Source: Bactericera cockerelli (taxonomy: Eukaryota > Arthropoda > Insecta > Hemiptera > Triozidae). From it: a stretch of 64,000 bases of DNA. The stretch covers positions 13,409,902-13,473,901 of the forward strand of contig CM044959.1 of assembly GCA_024516035.1 (NCBI GenBank). The letters are read 5' to 3'. The notes under the pieces were generated by a model, which searched no databases, was not told the origin of the DNA, and saw only the letters and a program-made list of their open reading frames with translations. The translations under genes were made by a program, and so were the position numbers. Of the stretch, positions 37,640 through 48,004 are shown piece by piece (the first letter of the stretch is position 1; each line of letters begins with the position of its first letter).

Positions 37640-37868
37640 GACCGGTTCTACGGATCTTGAAAAACACGAAACCGGGGATTGGGAACGTTAACTATCCAAA
37701 AGGATTCGTCAAATTAGCGCTAGTGCAGTAAATCGAGGGTTTTGCTCGCCAAACCGTGGCAAAATCCTCGATTTACTGCACTAGCGCTAATTTGACGAAT
37801 CCTTTTGGATAGTTAATGTTCCCAATTTCGTGTTTTTTAGGTGTTTTTCAAGATCCGTACAACCGGCC
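37640..37868. mobile_element. Hairpin MITE, about 105-bp arms
   Basis: GACCGGTTCTACGGATCTTG ... CTAGTGCAGTAAATCGAGGG and the complement at 37762-37868, with a loop of about 18 bp. Arms match closely, one short insertion in the right arm. Confidence 0.85.
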
Positions 37869-38400
37869 ATTATTGGGAGATTTGTGTGACCTTTTCCTTT
37901 AGCGCAATTTAGATAGCTGTCAAATTGCATAGTGTATTTTATTTGGATTATTAAAATGATTATTTATTTCAAAACAGCTTTTGCACGAAATTAATAGTGA
38001 TAAGCAAACCAATCGAAAAATCAAAACTTGCGGCCAACATTTCGCTTGTTCAATTAAAATTAATTAAAATTTAACATGTATTTCATTTCAAAAAGAACAA
38101 TATTAATGTACACATTGCATACATCTTATAAATATCTTTTGTACAAACTTTAATTCAATCTCCAACCGAAAGGCCATAGTTTCATTTGAGCTAACTAGTA
38201 CCATCTACAACGTGTCAATATTTTGATTCTAGAGGATTTAACTAATAGAGGGAGAGGGGGAAAGATGTTAAATATTTACACATCCACAGTGGGTATAACT
38301 CGTGGAAGTAGGGTTTAAGAATACAGAAGGCTATTTAGCAATCCTTTGTAACTTGCGACCATGATCAAATACTTAAGTAAAAACGGTAATATATTGTATA

Positions 38401-38631
38401 CAGGGTGTCTCATTATAAACGGGACTTTCAAATATCTCAAGAACTACTGGCGATAGGAAAAATCTGTTCAAGACGAGTTTCATAGATCTAAAGGGGACAT
38501 TTAATGTTGACCTCTAGAAGTTTCTCGGATGACCCCTTCAATGTTACCTTACCTTTGGAATTTTTAATAGCACCTCCTATTTTTTGTGCCATCTTTGAAA
38601 TCTAATGTCTCTTTTATAATTGGACACTCTG
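38401..38631. mobile_element. Small CAGGGTG-ended element, TATA target sites
   Basis: CAGGGTGTCTCATTATAAAC at the left, TTATAATTGGACACTCTG at the right, TATA on both sides. Shares terminus and target choice with the 1.65-kb foldback. Confidence 0.75.
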
Positions 38632-40060
38632 TATATTTTTTCAAAAAAGTCTGTCCGGTCAAGATTTGAACCTGCAACCTTGGACTCAAGAGACCGGGAA
38701 AATTACCTACTCTTGCTCATGTCAACAGAGACATGAGGAAATGATAATATTCTACCTCTGCAAGGAAAATTCGCGATGCATTTCACGCATTAGTAGATAT
38801 TTTTTGTGTGAATTACCATCCATTCAAGATTTTCTTATGGTTCGGTACATTTGTGTTGAGTAGGTACCACCTGGATGCATATTTTAATCTTCTTTTTATA
38901 GCTCGAAACATTTCATCACCCACACTGACATTTTAACTAGCTATTGGTTTATTTGTATTTACATATTATGATATATTAAGTTACAAAATCAAGATGGTTG
39001 ATACGCAATGGAGAACCCATAGTCCCGGCATACGCTAAAAAAATAAAAGAGATACTTCAATAGAAAAACACATCTAATAATAATTGTGATAGCTTGAGTG
39101 TTTTAAGTAGTAATCAATCAAGTGATACTTCAGTTCTTAATTGTAGCCACAAAAATTTAAAAATCGAAAAAAATACTACAGTTAAAACCATCAAATAACT
39201 GTAGTTTTATTCTAAAACATTGGTTCCAATCATGTAGAAAATACGAAAAAAAAGTTAGAAATTATAAAACTGGAATAAAGCATATAACAATTGGGTCTCC
39301 ATAAGTGTTCTACCATAGTTCTAGCTGTTCAAACATCTACTAATATTTATAACTGATAGGAATATGTAACCACTCATCATTAGTATGTACAGCTAGTATT
39401 TACAGTAAGGAATAAGATGGGACAGATATTTACATTCAAATCCCTCACAGACTGTCTGTTAACCTTTGTTATTCGGGAATTTTCAACATAAGTTCAATTT
39501 ATCTAAGTAGAGATCAATAAAACTTGAGTGGGAAAGTGCGAAAATGTTGAAGATTTAATGAGGTACCTTTCGATATTATGTTATCTTGGATTTTCCACCC
39601 AAACATCAGCCTGCTGGTAATAACAAATGATTCTTTACTTGAGACAATAAATATTTATTTTACGATACTATCTCAAGATCAACAAATAGTTGCTCATTAA
39701 TAATTACTCTTAATGCCTTGGGAAAAAAAGTTCACATAAGCTCTCACTAAAAGAGGCAGTCAAAATTCCTATTTGGGGTACAAGTTTCTTCAACGGTTCA
39801 ATTCGATTTGGGCTCAACTTTTTGAGGTCCCACGGCAATAAGAGATAAGTACAGCGAACAAAAAGTCCCGGGACGGATTTCTATCTCTTCAAGAGAACTG
39901 GAACTTGTACATATTAGAACTAAATTAAAAAATCAAGTCTCTGTCTTCAGCAGTTGGAAGATAAAAAATCGTGCCGGGAATTTTTGTTCACTCTGTACTA
40001 ATGTATACTTCTTGGCGGGGTAATTTTTGGACATGTCTGTTTAGAAGAAAAGAACCACTG

Positions 40061-40303
40061 GGGCCGAATTATAAAACAGGATTAGATATAATCTAAGTGT
40101 GAACGCTCTGAATGGTTGAATCAAGTCGGAGTTTGCCTTACAGCCGTATTTATGAACAGAAAGCGCCGTCTGAGCAATGTCTAAAGCATGATTTCCTTTG
40201 ATATTATTGGCCAAAAACCTTGCTTGAGACATTGCTCAGCCAAAATTCGCTGTTCATAAATACGGGGGTGTTAGCCTTCCATCCTGTTTCATAATGTGGG
40301 CCC
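40061..40303. mobile_element. TIR element next to the ATG13 stop, carrying a nested MITE
   Basis: Ends GGGCCGAATTATAAAACAGG and CCTGTTTCATAATGTGGGCCC. Relatives at 34790 and 60165-60290. It is split by 40144-40265, a second element with termini CCGTATTTATGAACAG / CTGTTCATAAATACGG. Confidence 0.75.
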
Positions 40304-40306
40304 TTA

Positions 40307-40465
40307 TGCCGGGTCCACACTAAGCGAACATTGTTAGCTAACAATGTTCGCAGTGTGGACCCGGCATTAGAAAATGTTTTTACGACTTGTTTGAAATAAC
40401 ATTGTTAGCGAACATTATTCGCGAACATTGTTAGCTAACAATGTTCGCTTAGTGTGGACCCGGCA
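40307..40465. mobile_element. 159-bp palindromic MITE with TTA target-site duplication
   Basis: Termini TGCCGGGTCCACACTAAGCG and CGCTTAGTGTGGACCCGGCA; TTA at 40304-40306 and 40466-40468. Its left 59 bp (40307-40365) is already a full palindrome with the same end, so it is a composite. A 3-bp TTA duplication is typical of PIF/Harbinger elements. Confidence 0.85.
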
Positions 40466-40558
40466 TTAGTTGGGTCGTGGTGAAACCAGAGGCGGGGGAG
40501 AGGCAGAGACAGGTGGGTGGGGACGTTCCAGATTTCGAGAACAGTGGCGTGGTGGGGG
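40466..40558 (-). pseudogene. Tandem copy of the ATG13 C-terminal coding end
   Basis: TTAGTTGGGTCGTGGTGAAA through ACGTTCCAGATTTCGAGAAC AGTGGCGTGG repeats 40594-40684 with a few changes. It holds the stop and about 30 codons, then continues into the same flank (GTGTTAGCC...) that precedes the true stop. Confidence 0.85.
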
Positions 40559-40593
40559 GTGTTAGCCTTTCATCCTGTTTCATAATGTGTTCC

Positions 40594-40953
40594 TTAGTTG
40601 GGTCGCGGTGAAACCAGAGGCGGGGGGGAGGCAGAGACAGGGCGGGTGGGGACGTTCCAGATTTCGAGAACAGTGGCGTGGAGGGGTGGCGAGGAGGCGA
40701 CGGGGGGGGACTCCTCGGAGCCCCTGGAGTCGGGGGCGTCCTCGCCCATGCCCAAACACATGGAGCTGATGAGTGAGTCGCAGTGGCGGAGGCGGGCCTC
40801 GTAGTCCTCCAGCTGGCGCGTCATCTCCGCCACTGGTTTCTCGCGGAAGGATTGCAGGGGCGGCGCGGTCTGGCACTCCTTGTAGAAGGTGCTGAGGTCG
40901 GAGGTGCCAGTGGCGGCGCCTGAGCCCGCGCCGGACGAGGTGAATGGAGTTTT
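40594..40953 (-). CDS. ATG13: ATG13 last exon and stop
   Basis: Acceptor TCACAG; 119 residues, KTPFTSSGAGSGAATGTSDL to VSPRPN and TAA. The stop codon lies directly against sequence that looks like a transposon end (see 40061-40303). Confidence 0.92.
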   Translation of the reverse strand, partial: KTPFTSSGAGSGAATGTSDLSTFYKECQTAPPLQSFREKPVAEMTRQLEDYEARLRHCDSLISSMCLGMGEDAPDSRGSEESPPVASSPPLHATVLEIWNVPTRPVSASPPPLVSPRPN

Positions 40954-43900
40954 CTGTGAAGCACACGGGGAGATTCGACGAGGTTAGTTATTATTGTTAA
41001 ATTATTTGTTAATAAACACATATGATATGTACAGTACAAATAATGATGACATAGAAATAAACAATATTATTGTGGCTTTTATCCTTTAAACTTATACGTT
41101 TGTTTAAAAACGCACCTAGAAAGACTTATTTGGTTTAGCCAAATTGACCGTATCGAGTCTTCCTCGAATGAATACCTTTACTAAGTGGAAAAAAAAGTCA
41201 ATTTAAAAAAGAAGTAATTTTTAAACTATAATTTCCTATTACCCTTAAACTTTGAAATACCAATTTCACGTCTTATAACGACAGAGTTAATAAGGGGTAC
41301 GAGTATCAACACCGTGTAAAAACATTTGTATCATTCGCTTTGAACCAACATATACTTCCAAAATGATGTCACACTGTACGAGTTATAGTTTCTTAAATAC
41401 TATACAATCCTTCTATTCCTTCTCTGTGATCTCACATCTCCTGATGTTAAATCCAAGGTCTCTAACTTCTAACATAAACTTGGCAGCGAGCATGCAAAGA
41501 AATTCCACTAGGAACGCCTTAGATTTTCTAGTTTGAAAAACAAGACACAAATTATGCAGGCCTCTGTTCCTTTGTTTGTCGCCCAGCTAATCGAATTGTT
41601 TACATAACATCTTCGGCTATTTTAAATAGAAAACACCACGAGTAAGCATAGCAAGTTAGTTGTCAGATATCCAAAAGTTACGTAAGCATGCAACTGAAAA
41701 TATGGACAGTGACCAAAAGTTTAGATAAATTTCGATTGCCACCGAATGCTTGGATTTTTTCTCGTTCATTTGAGAACTCGAGGACATACACTAATCCCGA
41801 AAAAAATTAGGCGCCAAGTTTGCTACAGATGCATCAGTACCTACAATATCAGCCTATCAGCCTACAGTAATAATAACCCTTTCAGCATAATGCTGGTGTG
41901 GGTTTAGTAAGATGATTAGACTGATTAATATTAATTTCTATGAAGTAAAAAAAAAAAAAAAAACAGCACAAAAAGTCCTGCCCCGCTGGGAATCGAACCC
42001 AGGTCACCGTGCGTGCAATGCCTAGCGCGCTAACTCACTCTGCCACGGTGACTACTAATGGGAGAGAAATGTGCTGACTAAATTTGCATCATACTGAATC
42101 GTAATAAAAATCCTGCAGGTGTTGTGCACACCCCTAGCAAATCAATTGATTCACAATTCACAAGCATAACAGCCTACACTATCCATACTTTATTTCCTTC
42201 AAGATCCAGGTCCCAGGTTTCATACTAAGGGTTGGGCGGAAGAGATTGCCATATGCAATAACCCCGCCCTTTAGTAAGGACATATATATTTATCTATTTT
42301 TTCCCCCATTTTATTGTTTATATTGTTTCAATTTTTTTATAATAATTATTTGTATTGTACATATAAATGTCTCTTTGTATCTAATAAAGCAATTGATAAT
42401 AACAATAATAAAGGATGGGTACCTTCATTTACTTCCATGTAATAATTATCCATAAGCGCACGATTAGCTCAGTGGTTAAGCACTCGCTTGCCATGCGGAA
42501 GGTCCCGGGTTCGATCCCCCGTGCGGACAAAAATTTGTATTCTTAATTAAATTACAATTGTTTGTAAGGGATACCTTCCGGTGCGCTCGTGTTGACCCAG
42601 CACCTAAATGGGAAGTATTATGTCACTTCTCGCCCATCAGAGGGGAGGCATACTACGGGATGGGCAGGCTACAACACAGACCACAAGCGTCTACAGTAGC
42701 TCCTGTTTCATGGCTACGAAATAAAAAAGGCTGTGAAACACTCATCTTTAAAAAAAAAAAAAAAAAAAAAATATCGGAAGGAATGTGTTCGTTTTTTTTT
42801 CTTTATTCTTTTAACCTAACAATGTTCTTCAAAGCTACCAAGTTATGAGTTACTATACTATCTACAGGCTACAACAACAACCATACTATCTCGTACAGTT
42901 CGTTAATTTGTCTTCTTCTTCTTTTACTCTGTCTTATCCCGTTCAAGCAGGGTCGATGTTGTTCAACCTCATGGTTGAGGTTGGTTGGTTTTGGCACATT
43001 TTTACGGCTGAATGCCCTCCCTAACGCCAACGATTCTATTTTGTTTAACGTGCTGGATTAGGACGAGGGTTTTACCCTCCATTCGCTGGTACTTGTACCA
43101 GCTACCCACATTAACCTGCTCCAAGCGGAGATCGAACTCGGGATCTCTGGACTACGGGCAGTAGTCACAATCGTTACGTCACGGAGGCTACCTATTTTAT
43201 ACATCCTTAATATTTTTTTTTTTTTCCTCAATATCAATCTGTTATCTATTTCCTGTATCTGATATCCTTCCCTCCAATTCCTTTGTCTAATTCATGGTAA
43301 TTAGAACTACAAATATCATTAATTAGAACTACAAATCATTGATTCCCACGATTTGAGATAATAGAAGGCCCTACCAAGGTCCATCGAGTAAGTAGATGTG
43401 GTCATAAATTGTAATGAGCCCAACACCGTGCATGCAAATATCGTTAAAGTTTTTTCCTAGTCGGAAAAATAGTGATTCATATCAAATTAAATATTTTTTT
43501 TTTTTTTTAAGTGGGGTTTAACGTCGCTTTCAACTGCCATGGTCATATCACGACGGGGGTTTTACCCTCCATTCGCAGGAAACTCACAAACCTGCTACTC
43601 ACATTGACCTCACCCAGCCTGAGTGGGGCCGGGAAAAGCCAGCGTCACGAGAATTAGAATTTGAATGGTCACCCATCCAAGTCTTAACCTCGCTGGATGT
43701 CGCTTAACTTCGGTGTTCTGAAGGGAACCGGTGTATTCAACATGCCATCGACGCTGGCTTAAATAATTTTAATGTGAAGAGTTCGATGCTAGTTTCTATA
43801 AATTTGTATACTTGGTCCAATAATTTTAATATGAAGAGTTCGATGCTAGTTTCTATAAATTTGTATACTTGGTCTAATAATTTTAATATGAAGAGTTCGA

Positions 43901-46900
43901 TGCTAGTTTCTATAAATTTGTAGACTTGGTCTAATAATTTTAATATGAAGAGTTCGATGCTAGTTTCTATAAATTTGTAGACTTGGTCTATCTTTGTTAA
44001 TGAAAAACGTCCGTCTGTTCGTCACATCGTAATGGCGTATAGCTCAGTGGTAAAGGCGGCACTCTGTGGATCCAGAGGTCGCGGGTTCGAAACCCAGCCG
44101 GGACGTGACAAGTTATCCTCCCATTTGAAATTTTTACAATACTTTTTTGCTATCGGAATAATTTAAAACCATCGGTTGAGAATATTACCTACAACTAGAG
44201 CTCAAACAAATCAATTGGGAAAAAAAGCTTCCGGCATTTGCTTTCTACGAGAGCATTGAACCCACTCGCTATTCCGTTTGTTAGAAAGCAGAAAGCTCGC
44301 AATCAGCATGCCAAATATTTGAATAAGTAAGTAGAGAGATGAGGAGGCGGAGGGAAGGAAATTAGATACATGTACAGGAAATAGATAATAGATAGATATT
44401 GAGGATGAAATAAATATGAAGGATGTAGAAAATAGATATAGAGGATAAAATAGAAATTAAAGAGATATTGCGGATTAAAATAGATATTAAAGAGATATTG
44501 CCAAGGGCCCCCAGATTTTATCAGAATGTAAGAGGATTAAGAACTAAACTCAAACAACTCAACTGTGGTCTTGCCTCTCACCAATCCGATATTTATGTAT
44601 TTTCCGAAACATGGCTAAATGATAGCATTAATACAGCTGAATTAGAATTTAATAATTATCTAGTATATCGGACAGATCGATGCCCTACGAATTCAAACTC
44701 ATCAGACGGGGGAGGTTTATTAATCGCTGTAAAAAAGTCAATCCCCTCTTACCAAATCACAGTTCAGAATAATAAAACAGAACAAATGTTTATACATACT
44801 AAAATCAAATCAACTAAATTTATAATTGGTTGTGCATATCTGCCAAGACCATCTGTACCCAATGTTAACGATCTATTAGAATCATTTGAGGAAATACAAA
44901 TGAAATATAAAAACACCAAAATAGTACTACTTGGTGATTTTAACTTACCAAATATTTCATGGGAACCTTCAAAAAGCTCTGGAGTGTTGACCCCTATTGG
45001 CAACCACACTCCCCACTCTGAACTTCTTATATCCGTTCTCACCGATTACCATAAATTAGCTCAAATTAATAATATAAAAAATACCCATGGTGGTATTCTA
45101 GACCTGTGTTTCACTAATTTTTCCAACAATGAAATATCCCTACTCATTTCCACAGATCCCATTCCGATCCCCATAGATAAATACCACCCGCCACTAGAAA
45201 TACAGTTAAATATAAAAAACAAGAGTAAAGCTATAAAAAATAAAACATGTGATCTCCACAAACGTAACGAGACCGTTTTTTGTTATAAAAAAGGAAATTA
45301 TATTGCACTGAAAGAAGCATTACTACAAATTAATTGGATAAATGAACTACAGAAATGTGAGAACTTAAATTCTGCTGTCTCGTATTTCTACTCGACCTTA
45401 CACACAGAAATAACAAAGTTCATCCCAAAAAAAATCATTAAAACACTAAAATTTCCGATTTGGGCATCTAAAGAACTTAAAAATTTGGTCATACAAAAAA
45501 AAATTGCTCATAAAAATTTCAAGAAGACTAGGTCTACCGAGAAACAAAACTTATTTAAAAATTTAAGAACTCAATGTAAAATAAAATCAGAGAGCGACTA
45601 TTCAGTATACATTCGGAATAAAGAAAAAGAATTCTCAAGCAATCCTGAAACATTTTGGAGATTTATAAAATCAAAAAAGCAAGAAAATGGCATTCCGTCT
45701 GTCATGAATTATAATGAACAATCTTCAAGTAATTCCCTAGAAATCACAAATCTTTTTGCCCAAAATTTTTCATCAGTATATTCTAAAGAACAATTAGCCC
45801 CTCCTGAGTTTATGTTTGAAAAAACTTTAGCATCACCTTTGTCCAGGATTTGCTTTAATCCTCAAGAACTTGTTGATATAATGAAAACATTAAAATCAGA
45901 CTCATCCAGTGGACCTGACAACGTCCCTCCTATTTTAATCAAGAATTGTTCATCTGTCTTAGTTACTCCACTCTGTTTCCTATTCAACTGGTCTATGTCA
46001 ACAGGTATCTTTCCTGATGCCTGGAAAACCTCTTATATTACACCTATATTTAAGAGTGGTTTGAAAGCTAATGTGTCGAATTATAGGCCCATCAGTAAGA
46101 TATCGACCATTCCAAAAATATTAGACAAACTTATATACAATCAGATACAACCTATTTTAAATACACTTTTAATTCCCCAACAGCATGGCTTTGTAAATAA
46201 TAAATCTACGACCACAAACCTTTTATCCTTTACTGACCATGTGTGTAACATTATTGACAGCGGGGACCAGTTTGACTGTATTATGACAGACTATTCTAAA
46301 GCCTTTGACAAAATAAACACAAACATATTATGCGCAAAACTGCGCGCATATGGTATTGTCGACCCTTTACTATCTTTTTTCTACAGTTACTTTTCTCAAC
46401 GCACTCAACTAGTAAAATTAAAAATGATAGAGAGTGATAACAATATCTGCCACTGTCACCAAGATCAAAAGGTCAACAATTACTCTACTTACTTATCCGA
46501 ACCATTTGATGTGCTATCAGGCTGTATACAGGGTGGCCATCTATCAGGTCTTATTTTTAATCTTTACATAAATGACGTTTACTCTTATCTACCAACGACA
46601 TTCTGGTTATTTGCTGACGACAAACGAACAGGACTCACCATAAAGGATCAGTCAGATGCTATAACTTTACAAAGAGCCTTAGACTCCCTGTTCGAGTGGT
46701 GTCAGATGAACAGAATGGAGCTCAATATCAATAAATGTAAAATTTTGTCATTCCATCGCAAGAAATCCCCTGTTATTTACCAGTACGCCATCAACAATAT
46801 TCTTCTAGAGAGAATTTACGAAGTAAAAGATCTAGGTATAATATTCGATCATAAGTTATCTTATAATGAACATTACTCTAATATAACAAAAAAAGCTTAC

Positions 46901-47965
46901 AAAATTCTGGGTTTCATTAATAGAAATAGCAGAGAATTCATAGACCCCAAAACATACATCATTTTATACTATGCTTTTGTCCGTCCCATCTTAGAGTACG
47001 GCTCCTCTGTGTGGTCTCCTTACTATGAAAAATATATCTCCAAGATCGAATCTGTGCAACATAGATTTCTTAGAAACCTTGCGTTCAAACAGAAAAAACC
47101 AATGAGTATTACAGATCACAATTATAGCGAAATTATGAAAGCCAACAATGTTATTACTTTACAACATAGGAGAGACACAATTGATATTCTACTCCTCGCT
47201 AAAATTCTTAATAATAAAACTATTTTACCAGAATTTCTAGAAGAACTCTCCTTTAGAACCAATAATAAAAACACAAGAAATAGGAATCTACTCTATGAAA
47301 AATCTTGCACCAAAAATTATGCTTTTTTTAAACCATTCAACCGTATTGTGCGACTCTTCAATCAAGCTTGTAACAAAGATCCTTCGATAGATCTGTTTTA
47401 TGATAATGTTGAGACTACAAAACAAAAATTATTAAGCTTAAACAATATCTGAGTAGGTATTGTAAATTAAGAATACTATCTATTTATATACGTAATAGCA
47501 TCATTTATATTTTACATGTATACCTAACTTTTATATATTTCTATGTTATACTTTTATATGTATTTTTCCAACTTTATACAATTGTATTTTAATATTATAT
47601 ACAATAAACATGGGTAAACCCCGTTAATTTGTAAAAAACAAAAAAAAAAAAATTGCGGATATTAAAGAGATATTGAGATAAATAGATATTGAAGATAATA
47701 TAGATATTGAGGATGAAATAGATATTGCAGATAATATAGATATTGAGGATAAAGAGAGGGAGGCAAGGCAGGGTGTAGAGATGAATTGGGGAGGGTAGAG
47801 TAGTTAATCTTGATAAAAAAAGAAATGTTGGATGAATAAAGAAAAAGTTGAGAGAGAAAGAGAGAGCAACAGAAGAGGTGGGAGAGAGAAAGATAAAGAA
47901 GAGGAGACAGATGAAGAAGGAAAGAAAGAGAGGAATGTCAGAAAAAAACAGGGGAGGGAGGGAGA

Positions 47966-48004
<39 letters not shown>

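Noticed and set aside
42458..42530. Functional tRNA-Gly (GCC) gene.
   Set aside because: It folds like a tRNA but runs without a terminator into a SINE body and poly(A) shared with 11880-12010, and reversed head copies exist elsewhere.
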